From Pedobacter sp. D749 (GTDB taxonomy: Bacteria > Bacteroidota > Bacteroidia > Sphingobacteriales > Sphingobacteriaceae), in contig NZ_CP079218.1 of assembly GCF_019317285.1 (NCBI RefSeq), forward strand, positions 868,001 through 932,000: 64,000 bases of DNA. Direction: 5' to 3'. Both the position numbers and the translations under genes were made by a program. Of this stretch, positions 49,147 through 58,952 are shown in pieces. The notes beneath the pieces are model-generated. The model was not told where the DNA came from. It saw only the letters and a program-made list of their open reading frames with translations, and ran no database searches. Every line of letters starts with the position of its first letter. Within the stretch, counting starts at the first letter, position 1.

Positions 49147-51519
49147 ATGTTCAAATTAAACCTTAAAATAGCCTTACGTAACCTCTGGAAAAACAAGGGT
49201 TTCTCTTTGATTAACATCGGGGGTTTAGCCATTGGCTTAGCCAGTTGTATGGTTTTGTTACTTTATGTTGCTTACGAGTGGAGTTATGATAAACAATTCT
49301 CCAATCACGATAAAACGTATGTAGTTTATCAAAACATGGAGGCAAATGGTAAAACTTTTAGCTGGGCGTGGACACCAAATGTGATGGCTAAAGAAGTGCA
49401 GGAAAAAATCCCTGGCGTTAAGTATGCCACTCACACTACTTATCCGAGAAAACAATTAATTACCGTTGGTGATAATAAAATAAATAGCAGTGCAATATTT
49501 GCCGACCAAAATTTTATTAAAATATTGGACTATAAATTTCTTGAAGGTAATTCAGCACAGGTTTTAAAAGATGTAAATACCATCATCCTCACCAAATCTT
49601 TTGCAAAAAAGTTATTTGGAAATGAAGATCCTATTAATAAAATGGTAAAGCTGGAAAATCAGGAAGCATTAAAGGTTGAAGCGGTAATAGAAGATGCACC
49701 AGCAAATAGTAGTTTAACTTTTGAGTGCATCATGCCTTGGGCATTATTCGAAAAAAGAGAAACCTGGGCAAAGGAAGGCAATTGGGGAAATAATATGTGT
49801 TTAACGCTTGTTCAGTTAAAGGATAATAATTTTTTTACTGCTGCAAATGATTTGATGCATGGTATTTACAAACGCAATCAAAAAGATAATACGGCCATAG
49901 CTTTACTGCATCCTTTAACCAAATGGCACTTATACGATGATTTTGTTAACGGTAAATCGGTAGGTGGAAAAATAGACCAGCTTAAAATATTCTTATTGCT
50001 GGCCTTTTGCATTTTGCTAATTGCCTGTGTAAATTTTATGAATTTATCTACAGCACGCTCAGAGCGTAGGGCAAAAGAAGTTGGCGTTCGTAAAGCAATC
50101 GGATCAACACGTAAATCTTTAATTAATCAGTTTTTTTTAGAATCCCTGCTCATCACATTTATTGCCACCGTTTTAGCCTTTATCTTAATTGAGGTGAGTT
50201 TGCCATATTTTAATAGTTTGTTAGATATTAAATTAACAATAGATTATCATAATAGCCTGTTTTGGTTAACACTAGTGGGGCTAATGATTTTAACCGGATT
50301 AATTGCGGGTAGTTATCCGGCGCTTTATTTATCTTCTTTCGAGCCAATAAAAGTGTTAAAAGGTTTCACCCTTAAATCAGATTCATCCACTTCGGTGAGG
50401 AAAGTACTAGTGGTGGGCCAATTCGTTTTTGCTGCAAGTTTAATTATCTGCACAGCAGTAATTTATCAGCAACTTAATTATGTTAAAAACAAACCTATTG
50501 GTTATGATCAATCCAATTTAATTCAGATAGCAGTAGTTGGCAAAATGAACGATGCAGCTAAGTTAGAATTGCTTAAAACACAACTTATAGCAGCTGGGGT
50601 AACAACTAATGTTACTTCTTTTAGTGCAGATCTTACTGAAGGTGTAGATAATACAACAGCTGTAGAATGGGAAGGCAAAAATCCGAATGAGAAAATTTCT
50701 TTTAATCATAGAGCAATAGGATATGATTTTGTTGAAACTATTGGCACTAAAATGATTAGTGGCAGGGAGTTTTCTGCGAAATTTCCTAATGATACAACTA
50801 GCGTATTGCTAAATGAGGCAGCTGTGAGAATGATGAAATTAAAAAATCCAATTGGCAAAGTAATTACTTTCTGGGGAGATAAAAAGCTAACTGTAGTTGG
50901 TATTGTAAAAGATTTTGTGGTAGAAAGTGTTTATCAAAGAGTAAGCCCAATGATTTTTAGGGTAAATAGAAAGTACGATGCTAGGGTTATCATTGCGCGT
51001 TTAAATCCAAATCAAAACATCAGTTCATCACTGGCTAAAATTGATGATTTAGTAAAGCAAATGGAGCCTAATTATCCTGTTAACCGCAAATTTGTGAACG
51101 AATCATTTGAAGTGAAATTTAAAAATGAAAAAATTCTAGGTTCACTTTCAAACTGGTTCGGTGGTTTTGCCATCTTCATTTCTTGTTTAGGCTTGTTGGG
51201 ATTAGCGCTTTTCATGGCCGAGCAACGCAAAAAAGAAATCAGCATCCGTAAAGTTTTAGGCGCTAGCACAGCCAATATCCTCACGTTATTGAACAAAGAT
51301 TTTATCAAACTGGTTGCCATTGCAAACCTGATCGCATTTCCGTTGGCTTATATTATTATCAATAAATGGCTTTCGGGCTACGAATACCGTATTTCGGTTT
51401 CCGCCCTACCATTTATTGTGGCTATAAGCCTATCGGTGATTATAGCAATACTTACTGTAAGTGTGCAATCGGTTAAAGTGGCGAAAGCAAACCCGATTGA
51501 TGCACTTAAATATGAATAA
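49147..51519 (+). CDS. FtsX/MacB-type ABC permease 1
   Basis: A 790-residue permease with a MacB-type periplasmic domain and two FtsX modules. About eight helices are visible: about 18-42, 281-305, 335-355, 375-398, 420-442, 670-692, 720-740 and 755-775. The coupling segments are EVGVRKAIGSTRKSL (after helix 2) and EISIRKVLGASTANIL (after helix 6). The common start FKLNLKIALRNLWKNK and end IDALKYE are shared by all paralogs. Confidence 0.9.
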   Translation: MFKLNLKIALRNLWKNKGFSLINIGGLAIGLASCMVLLLYVAYEWSYDKQFSNHDKTYVVYQNMEANGKTFSWAWTPNVMAKEVQEKIPGVKYATHTTYPRKQLITVGDNKINSSAIFADQNFIKILDYKFLEGNSAQVLKDVNTIILTKSFAKKLFGNEDPINKMVKLENQEALKVEAVIEDAPANSSLTFECIMPWALFEKRETWAKEGNWGNNMCLTLVQLKDNNFFTAANDLMHGIYKRNQKDNTAIALLHPLTKWHLYDDFVNGKSVGGKIDQLKIFLLLAFCILLIACVNFMNLSTARSERRAKEVGVRKAIGSTRKSLINQFFLESLLITFIATVLAFILIEVSLPYFNSLLDIKLTIDYHNSLFWLTLVGLMILTGLIAGSYPALYLSSFEPIKVLKGFTLKSDSSTSVRKVLVVGQFVFAASLIICTAVIYQQLNYVKNKPIGYDQSNLIQIAVVGKMNDAAKLELLKTQLIAAGVTTNVTSFSADLTEGVDNTTAVEWEGKNPNEKISFNHRAIGYDFVETIGTKMISGREFSAKFPNDTTSVLLNEAAVRMMKLKNPIGKVITFWGDKKLTVVGIVKDFVVESVYQRVSPMIFRVNRKYDARVIIARLNPNQNISSSLAKIDDLVKQMEPNYPVNRKFVNESFEVKFKNEKILGSLSNWFGGFAIFISCLGLLGLALFMAEQRKKEISIRKVLGASTANILTLLNKDFIKLVAIANLIAFPLAYIIINKWLSGYEYRISVSALPFIVAISLSVIIAILTVSVQSVKVAKANPIDALKYE

Positions 51520-51595
51520 GCCATGCGCTTAGCGTTTGGTGATCAGCGTGGATTTACCGCTAACTGCCAAACGCTTTACGCTAAACCTCAAAAAT
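51520..51595. repeat. intercistronic hairpin, spacer 1
   Basis: AGCGTTTGG (51531-51539) pairs with CCAAACGCT (51567-51575); an inner AGCG...CGCT also pairs. Nearly identical to the spacer at 53969-54044. Confidence 0.75.
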
Positions 51596-53968
51596 ATGTT
51601 TAGACTTAACTTAAAAATTGCACTGCGTAACCTTTGGCGAAACAAGGTGAGCTCCTTTATTAACGTAATTGGGCTGGCCATTGGCTTGGCTGCCTGTTTA
51701 ATGTTGCTCTTGTATGTTACTTACGAATGGAACTTTGATAAGCAGGCTAAAGAATCGGCTAACGTTTTTACCACTATGACCAATATTCCGGGCGATAACG
51801 GTAAGATTTCCGGAACTTTTGAAGGCTCAACCACTGCTTTCGGTCCGGTAATTAAACAAAGTTTGCCAGAACTGAAGTACATGGCGAGGATGGATTATGG
51901 AGGTAAAAATTTAATTGCCAACGGACAGAACGCCTTTAAGCGTCAATCTAAATTCGCCGAGCCTGATATCTTAAAAATGTACGATTATGAATTTATTTAT
52001 GGCAACGCGAGCACAGCGTTAAGTAATCCAAATTCGGTTATTTTAACTGAATCTACCGCTAAAGTATTGTTCGGAACAGCAGATGTATTGAATAAAAGCG
52101 TACGTTTTAAAGATCTTTTGGATTTGAATATAACCGGTGTAATTAAAGATCAACCTGATAATAGCTCCAATAAGTTTGATTATTTAATGCCCTGGTCTTT
52201 ATATGAAACGATTGATGCAAGCGCCAAAGATCTAAACTGGAGCAATTTTAGTTTTGTAACACTGGTGATGTTAAAAAATGGCGCAAACTTAGATTTGGTT
52301 AACCAAAAAATTAATCAGATAGAGAAAAAAAATAATATAAATAATGAACAATCACAGGTGCTGTTCCCATTGGCAAGGCTACATTTATATGGTAAGTTCG
52401 AAGATGGCAAAAGTATAGGTGGTTCAATAGAACAGATTTATCTGTTTGTTGGACTCGCTTTTGGAATTCTTTTAATAGCCTGTATTAATTTTATGAACAT
52501 GGCTACAGCCAAGTCCGAAAAACGCGCAAAAGAGGTTGGCATAAAGAAGACTATTGGCGCCAACCGTAGTTCGTTGATTGTACAGTTCTTAACCGAATCG
52601 ATGATGTTGACACTTATTGCGGTGATTTTTTCGATTGCCATCCTCGAGATCTTTTTGCCAGCTTTTAACAACCTGTTGAATATTAAATTGAATATCTCTT
52701 ATTTCAACAGTACCAGTTGGATAGGCATTATTGGAATTGTTTTAGTCACCGGATTAATCGCGGGCAGTTACCCTGCATTTTACCTCTCGTCTTTTAACCC
52801 CATACAAACCTTAAAAAGAAAAATTAAGTCAAAGGGGTTCTTTTCGGTGAGTTTAAGGCAGGTATTGGTAGTAGGGCAGTTTTGTTTTGCTATTATCCTC
52901 ATTATTTCCACTTTAGTTATCTACAAACAGATCCAGTACATTAAAAACAGACCGGTAGGATTTGATGTGAACACTTTGGTAGAAATGCCGCAGGATGGGG
53001 AACTGAAAACAAAATATGAGCTGCTGCGAAATGAGCTCCTAAAATCTGGGGCGGTTACCTCCATGTTCCAATCATCGGTTAGCTTGTCGCATCATGGTCG
53101 AAATTTTGCAGGTATCGAATGGGAAGGAATGTTGAAAGCGACAAACAATCAAATGTTTAACCAGGTAATTACCACTTACGATTTTATCAAAACCAATGGC
53201 ATCAAATTAACTAAGGGGAGAGATTTTTCGGAGAACTTCGCTTCAGATACAAGTGCTGTGATGGTAAGTGCCTCGGCAGTGAAAATTTTTGACTATAAAA
53301 ATCCGGTGGGCAAAACAATTACCATTTTTGGCGATAAATTTAACATCATAGGTGTTTTCGACGATTATGTCTGGGATTCGCCTTATAAATCAAATAACCC
53401 GATGGTGGTGTTTTTCGATAAGAAACAAACGGGAAACATTACGATGCGTCTAAATGAAAATAACAGCCTTCAAAGTAATATTGAAACCATCAGCAGGATT
53501 ACAAAAGCTTTAAACCCAGCTTACCCTTTAGAGATTAATTTTTTAAATAATGTTTACGCTGAAAAATACAATGCCGAAAAAACTTTGGGCATTCTTTCTA
53601 ACCTTTTCGGCGGACTGGCCATTTTTGTTTCCTGTTTAGGCCTTTTTGGTCTCGTAGCTTATAGTGCTGAGCAAAGAACAAAAGAATTTGGGGTACGCAA
53701 GGTGCTAGGTGCGTCTTTACTTAATTTAATGCAACTGCTGTCGCTCTCTTTTGTAAAGATGATTGTAGTATCCATCATTATAGCAATCCCTTTAAGTTAC
53801 TTTTTAATGAATAAATGGCTGATGAAATTCGAATTTCACACCGAAATATCATGGTGGATTATGCCGATAGCCGGGTTTGGTACTTTACTAATGGCATTGA
53901 TTACCGTAAGTTTTCAGGCTTATAAAACTGCAAGAGCAAACCCTGTAAATGCACTTAAATACGAATAA
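51596..53968 (+). CDS. FtsX/MacB-type ABC permease 2
   Basis: A 790-residue paralog. ATG 51596 (MFRLNLKIALRNLWRNK) is chosen because all paralogs begin there; an in-frame extension to 51536 merely translates the spacer. It carries EVGIKKTIGANRSSL and EFGVRKVLGASLLNLM coupling segments. Its second FtsX region (QLLSLSFVKM) resembles permease 6, so these two look like closer relatives. Confidence 0.9.
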   Translation: MFRLNLKIALRNLWRNKVSSFINVIGLAIGLAACLMLLLYVTYEWNFDKQAKESANVFTTMTNIPGDNGKISGTFEGSTTAFGPVIKQSLPELKYMARMDYGGKNLIANGQNAFKRQSKFAEPDILKMYDYEFIYGNASTALSNPNSVILTESTAKVLFGTADVLNKSVRFKDLLDLNITGVIKDQPDNSSNKFDYLMPWSLYETIDASAKDLNWSNFSFVTLVMLKNGANLDLVNQKINQIEKKNNINNEQSQVLFPLARLHLYGKFEDGKSIGGSIEQIYLFVGLAFGILLIACINFMNMATAKSEKRAKEVGIKKTIGANRSSLIVQFLTESMMLTLIAVIFSIAILEIFLPAFNNLLNIKLNISYFNSTSWIGIIGIVLVTGLIAGSYPAFYLSSFNPIQTLKRKIKSKGFFSVSLRQVLVVGQFCFAIILIISTLVIYKQIQYIKNRPVGFDVNTLVEMPQDGELKTKYELLRNELLKSGAVTSMFQSSVSLSHHGRNFAGIEWEGMLKATNNQMFNQVITTYDFIKTNGIKLTKGRDFSENFASDTSAVMVSASAVKIFDYKNPVGKTITIFGDKFNIIGVFDDYVWDSPYKSNNPMVVFFDKKQTGNITMRLNENNSLQSNIETISRITKALNPAYPLEINFLNNVYAEKYNAEKTLGILSNLFGGLAIFVSCLGLFGLVAYSAEQRTKEFGVRKVLGASLLNLMQLLSLSFVKMIVVSIIIAIPLSYFLMNKWLMKFEFHTEISWWIMPIAGFGTLLMALITVSFQAYKTARANPVNALKYE

Positions 53969-54044
53969 ACCATGCGCTTAGCGTTTGGCGATCAGCGTGG
54001 ATTTACCGCTAATCCCCAAACGCTTTACGCTAAACCTCAAAAAT
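53969..54044. repeat. intercistronic hairpin, spacer 2
   Basis: Differs from spacer 1 at only a few positions (TGGCGATCAG for TGGTGATCAG, TAATCCCC for TAACTGCC), with the AGCGTTTGG/CCAAACGCT stem kept. Confidence 0.75.
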
Positions 54045-56426
54045 ATGTTTAGACTCAACTTTAAAATAGCCTTGCGTAACCTTTGGAAAAACAAGGGTTT
54101 TACAATGATCAATGTAGGTGGCTTAGCTATCGGCATGGCCTGTTGTTTGATGTTACTTCTGTACGTTAACTACGAATGGAGTTTCGATAAGCAATATAAA
54201 AATGCTGATAAGGTATATATTGCTGCATTAAATTTAAAGTTTAACGGCAAACTGGCTACTACTATGGCTGTTCCGAATAAACTAGCCAAAGCCGGCGCTT
54301 CAGAACTGCCTGGCATTAAAAGTGCAGCCCGCATATCGATGAATAACGGAGAGAAGTTGTTCAGCCGTAATCAACATAATTTTAAACTTTCAGGGATGAA
54401 TGTTGATCCGGATTTTTTAAAGATCCTCGATCACAAATTCATCTATGGAGATCCAAATACGGCTTTAAACGAACCAAATAATGTATTGATCAGCCAATCT
54501 ACTGCTAAAAAACTATTTGGCGGGGAGAACCCGATCGGACAAAGCATTAAATATGATAACAGGATCAGTTTAAAAGTGACAGCCGTTATAGAAGACCTTC
54601 CCAAAAACCAGAGTATGCAATATGATGTGTTGCAACCATGGGCTTTTTTTGAACAGGAAAATCCTTCGCAAAAAGAAAATGCATGGGGAGCCATTACCTG
54701 TTTAACTTTATTTCAGCTTAAGGATAATGCTTCCCTGGAGGCTACAAATGCGGCTCTAAAACACTTCATCGTAAACAAAGAACCCGATTTAAAAGAAATG
54801 ACATACGAACCTTTTCTTTTTCCTTTAAGCAAATTTCATTTATACGATGATTTTGATAATGGGAAATCGGTGGGAGGTAAAATTGACCAGTTGCGATTAT
54901 TTGTTTTTCTGGCCATTTGTGTATTATTTATCGCTTGCATCAATTACATGAACCTTTCTACCGCCAAATCTGAAAAACGGGCGAGAGAAGTAGGGGTGCG
55001 AAAAGCTTTAGGATCTACCCGCAACACCATCATGGGGCAGTTTATGGTAGAATCATTCCTGCTATCGTTTTTAGCCATGTTGATCGCGTTCACGCTACTC
55101 GAGGTTTCATTACCTTATTTTAACAATCTGCTCGATATTTCAATCAAAATTAATTATGGCGCAACCGGCTTTTGGGCGGTATTGCTTGCTATGATTTTGA
55201 TTACAGGTCTGCTTGCCGGCAGTTATCCTGCATTTTACCTCTCCTCTTTTATCCCTGTAAAAGTACTTAAGGGATTTAAAGGCTCAACAGGTTCATTATC
55301 CATCCGTAAAATCCTGGTGGTGGTACAGTTTAGTCTTTCCATCTGCATGATTATTTCGGCAATTGTGATTTATAGCCAGATCCAGCACCTTAAAAATAAG
55401 CCTTTGGGTTTTGATGAAACGGCATTGGCACAGATCGACCTGGAAGGGGAATGGACAAAACCCGAAAAACTCAAAACCTTTAAAAAAGAACTGGAAAGGG
55501 AAGGAGCCATTGTTGCTGCAACCGAATATGCCAACTCTTTTACCAGTAGCGGTTCAATTACGGGCAATATTCAATGGCCAGGCAAACCCAAAAATGATGT
55601 CTCGATTATTAATTATAGAAGTACAGGTTTCGATTTTGCCAAAACAACTGGTGTAAAGATTCTTGCAGGGAGAGATTTTGATCCTAAATTTTCAGCTGAT
55701 ACGGCTACATCACTACTCCTCAATCAAAGTGCTGTTAACATAATGGGGTTAAAAAATCCTGTCGGTACCGTTATCCATTGGGGCGATAACCCACCGCTTA
55801 AAGTGGTAGGAGTGGTGCAGGATTATTCAAATGAATCGCTTGCGTCTAAAATACAGCCAACAGTTTATTATTACAATGTTAAAACGAGTCGGGTTTTGCT
55901 ACTTAAGCTCAATCCGAAACAATCGCTTTCAACTTCTATCGGAAAAATTAAATCGATAAGTCAGAATTTAAACCCAGCTTACCCTATAGAGGTGAAAATG
56001 GTTAGCCAGGGCATGGCCGAAAAACTTAGGAGCGAAAGGTTACTTAGTGTCCTTTCGAACATTTTTGGAGGATTTGCCATTTTTATCTCCTGCTTAGGTT
56101 TATTGGGTTTAGCGCTATACACCGCCGAGCAGCGCAGTAAAGAAATCAGTATCCGTAAAGTATTGGGCGCTAATCTTTCTGATATCCTGGTCCTTTTGAA
56201 CAAAGATTTTATGAAACTGGTAATCATATCCAATGTGATCGCTATCCCGGTAGCCTATATTCTTGTTGCCAAATGGCTGGAAAAATATGATTATAAAATT
56301 ACGATTAATCCATGGCCTTTTTTGCTTGCCCTTTTAACCTCGGTAATTATTGCCATTTTAACAGTAAGCCTGCAAACCTTTAAAGTGGCCAAAGCAAACG
56401 CTGTTGATGCACTTAAATATGAATAA
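54045..56426 (+). CDS. FtsX/MacB-type ABC permease 3
   Basis: A 793-residue paralog (start ATG 54045). Coupling segments EVGVRKALGSTRNTIM and EISIRKVLGANLSDIL. The C-terminal EISIRKVLGA and NKDFMKL segments resemble permease 1, so 1 and 3 look like a closer pair. Ends VDALKYE. Confidence 0.9.
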   Translation: MFRLNFKIALRNLWKNKGFTMINVGGLAIGMACCLMLLLYVNYEWSFDKQYKNADKVYIAALNLKFNGKLATTMAVPNKLAKAGASELPGIKSAARISMNNGEKLFSRNQHNFKLSGMNVDPDFLKILDHKFIYGDPNTALNEPNNVLISQSTAKKLFGGENPIGQSIKYDNRISLKVTAVIEDLPKNQSMQYDVLQPWAFFEQENPSQKENAWGAITCLTLFQLKDNASLEATNAALKHFIVNKEPDLKEMTYEPFLFPLSKFHLYDDFDNGKSVGGKIDQLRLFVFLAICVLFIACINYMNLSTAKSEKRAREVGVRKALGSTRNTIMGQFMVESFLLSFLAMLIAFTLLEVSLPYFNNLLDISIKINYGATGFWAVLLAMILITGLLAGSYPAFYLSSFIPVKVLKGFKGSTGSLSIRKILVVVQFSLSICMIISAIVIYSQIQHLKNKPLGFDETALAQIDLEGEWTKPEKLKTFKKELEREGAIVAATEYANSFTSSGSITGNIQWPGKPKNDVSIINYRSTGFDFAKTTGVKILAGRDFDPKFSADTATSLLLNQSAVNIMGLKNPVGTVIHWGDNPPLKVVGVVQDYSNESLASKIQPTVYYYNVKTSRVLLLKLNPKQSLSTSIGKIKSISQNLNPAYPIEVKMVSQGMAEKLRSERLLSVLSNIFGGFAIFISCLGLLGLALYTAEQRSKEISIRKVLGANLSDILVLLNKDFMKLVIISNVIAIPVAYILVAKWLEKYDYKITINPWPFLLALLTSVIIAILTVSLQTFKVAKANAVDALKYE

Positions 56427-56499
56427 GACCTGCGTGAGGCGTTTGGTGTTAGCGATAAATCTACGCTGACCGCCAAACGCTACGCCAAACCTCAAAAAT
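56427..56499. repeat. intercistronic hairpin, spacer 3
   Basis: GGCGTTTGG pairs with CCAAACGC, but the loop differs from spacers 1 and 2 (GTGTTAGCGATAAATC). Same family, more diverged. Confidence 0.7.
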
Positions 56500-58875
56500 A
56501 TGTTTAGACTTAACTTAAAAATCGCATTGCGAAACCTTTGGAGAAATAGAGGTATTACTTCAATTAATGTTGGTGGTTTAGCCATTGCTTTGGCTGCTTT
56601 TATTTTAGTTGTGCTTTATTTTACTTACGAAACCAGCTTCGATAAAACCAATCCAAATTACAACAATATTTATGTAGTTGGACGGATTTATCCTGATTTT
56701 AAAACGAACTACACTTCGCCGCCATTTGCAAAAGCAATAAAACAGAATTTCCCGGAGGTAGAAAATGCGGGAATTACAAAACGCGGGTTTTTTGAATTTG
56801 CCATGAAGAATGGCAAGAACACGTTATTTGCCAAAAACTTTATGCAGGCTGATTACAATGCAGCTAAAATTCTCAATTTAAAACCTACGGGCGGATTAGA
56901 AAAACCCGCAGGTGAGGCTGACAGACTTTCTTACCTGAGCGAGGAAAACATGAAAGTGCTTTTTCCAAATAAAACAGATAATAAACCTGAAATGGTAGGA
57001 ATGGGACCAAGCAATTCGGGCATTACCAGTAAAATTAATGGTTCAATTAAAAATAATTTACATTCAAATATTACTTTCGACGGCATTTCAATCGGTAATG
57101 AAATAGGACATGGAGAGAATTATGGATATAACAATTACACGACCTATATTCAGGTAAAACCCGGAACAGACGTTTCAAACCTGGAACAAAAAATTACAGA
57201 CTTATACCGAAAAGAATTATTAAAAGGCGAAACTGACCAAAAAACAATAGAAGAAATAAAGGGTGTTTCAACATTTTTAGACCCGCTTGCAAATTTGCAC
57301 CTCAGGCCAAAGGCTGGTAATGATGCGCCTTATAAAATACTAATCGCCCTTTTTGTACTTGGAATTCTGATCCTGGTTATTGCCTGTATCAATTTCACCA
57401 ATCTAAACATTGCTCAGGCTACAAAAAGGGCTAAAGAAGTTGGCGTAAAAAAAGTAATGGGTGCTTATCGTTTCCAGCTTACCACACAATTTCTTACCGA
57501 AATATTTATTCAATGTTTTGTCGCTACAATTCTTGCCTTAACAATAGCAGAATTAGCCCTGCCATATTTCAACAACCTTTTTCAGGTTAATTTATCCATC
57601 TGGAATATTGAAAATAACCTATTCTGGCAATTGCCTTTAATTTTATGCCTGATTACATTTGTCGCAGGCACTTATCCAGCCTTAGTATTGTCCGGTTTCA
57701 AACCTGCTTTAGTACTAAAAGGTAATTTTTCTACCAGTAAACAAAGCTCATGGCTGCGGAATGGCCTATTGATTTTTCAGTTCAGCATTGCGGTGATTTT
57801 TATAATCGGTTTGTTCATCATCAACGCACAATTGAAATATATGCGGACTCAGGATCTGGGTTTTACAGCAAATCAGGTTGTTTACATTAAAAACATAAGT
57901 CTTTTCCATAAACCTGAAAAATTTGCTCCGGTTAGAGATAAAATCTTAAAAATCCAGGGAATAAAATCAGTAACTGTAGCTACTGGTGTTCCTGATGGTA
58001 GCGAAAATGGAGGTAACGGTTATACCGTAAATGGTGTGCAGAAAAGCATTGATTTTGTCGATGTGGATTTTGATTACTTTGAAACACTTGATATTAAATT
58101 AAAAGAGGGGCGGTTTTTCTCAAAGTCATTCAGTACCGATACTACGAATTCTGTTGTGATAAATGAAAGTGCTGTTGCGAAATATGGAATTAAAAATCCA
58201 GTCGGACAAACAATAAGAGGCTGTAATATAGATTATAAGATTGTAGGGGTAGCAAAAGATTTTAAAGCACAAGGATTTGAAAGTGCTGTTCAGCCTACTA
58301 TTTATGCAATTAAAAATCCTTGCGGAAATTCAAAAACGCAAATTATGGTTAAAATTGAGGAGAATAAAATGGCTGATGCTTTGGCTGCTTTGAAAGCACA
58401 ATGGCCACAAATAAATCCTCAGGACGGCGAAGACTTTCGATATGAATTTTTAGATGAACTTTACGGTAAACTTTTTAAAAAACAGGAGCAGTTACAATCC
58501 GTGTTTTTCGCAGCGGCATTGCTCACCATCTTCATTGCTATTTTAGGTTTGTTTGCCTTTGCAAAATACATCACCAACGGACGCATCAAAGAGATCGCTG
58601 TGCGCAAAATTTTGGGTGCAAGTGATCTTCAAATCTTCAAATTAATTAATAGTTCATTTTTTATCATGGTACTCGTAGCTAACATAATTTCCTGGCCGGT
58701 AGCTTATATTCTTACTAAAAAATGGCTCGAAACTTTTGCCTACCGGATTGATTTACCTGTGCTACCCTTTATTAGTAGTGCAACAATTACCATTTTATTA
58801 GCTGTAATAACCGTAAGCATTCAGGCGAAAAAAGCGGTTAAAGCAAACCCTGTTGATGCACTTAAATATGAATAA
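56500..58875 (+). CDS. FtsX/MacB-type ABC permease 4
   Basis: A 791-residue paralog, more diverged: its early periplasmic part differs strongly from permeases 1-3. It has EVGVKKVMGAYRFQL and EIAVRKILGASDLQIF coupling segments and the FtsX helices. Same start and end motifs as the others. Confidence 0.88.
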   Translation: MFRLNLKIALRNLWRNRGITSINVGGLAIALAAFILVVLYFTYETSFDKTNPNYNNIYVVGRIYPDFKTNYTSPPFAKAIKQNFPEVENAGITKRGFFEFAMKNGKNTLFAKNFMQADYNAAKILNLKPTGGLEKPAGEADRLSYLSEENMKVLFPNKTDNKPEMVGMGPSNSGITSKINGSIKNNLHSNITFDGISIGNEIGHGENYGYNNYTTYIQVKPGTDVSNLEQKITDLYRKELLKGETDQKTIEEIKGVSTFLDPLANLHLRPKAGNDAPYKILIALFVLGILILVIACINFTNLNIAQATKRAKEVGVKKVMGAYRFQLTTQFLTEIFIQCFVATILALTIAELALPYFNNLFQVNLSIWNIENNLFWQLPLILCLITFVAGTYPALVLSGFKPALVLKGNFSTSKQSSWLRNGLLIFQFSIAVIFIIGLFIINAQLKYMRTQDLGFTANQVVYIKNISLFHKPEKFAPVRDKILKIQGIKSVTVATGVPDGSENGGNGYTVNGVQKSIDFVDVDFDYFETLDIKLKEGRFFSKSFSTDTTNSVVINESAVAKYGIKNPVGQTIRGCNIDYKIVGVAKDFKAQGFESAVQPTIYAIKNPCGNSKTQIMVKIEENKMADALAALKAQWPQINPQDGEDFRYEFLDELYGKLFKKQEQLQSVFFAAALLTIFIAILGLFAFAKYITNGRIKEIAVRKILGASDLQIFKLINSSFFIMVLVANIISWPVAYILTKKWLETFAYRIDLPVLPFISSATITILLAVITVSIQAKKAVKANPVDALKYE

Positions 58876-58952
58876 TGGTGTAAGCTTTAAGGTAAAAGGC
58901 GTAAGGTTAAAGCGCCCAAACCTTAAACCCTACACCTTAAACCTTTTACCTT
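58876..58952. repeat. intercistronic hairpin, spacer 4 (second type)
   Basis: AAGGTAAAAGGCGTAAGGTT at the left is inverted with AACCTTAAACCTTTTACCTT-like sequence at the right. A second spacer class, related to 48940-49000. Confidence 0.7.

Noticed and set aside
51536..51595. 20-residue N-terminal extension of permeases 2 and 3
   Set aside because: The extension translates the intercistronic hairpin; all paralogs align from MF(K/R)LN, so the internal ATG is the true start.
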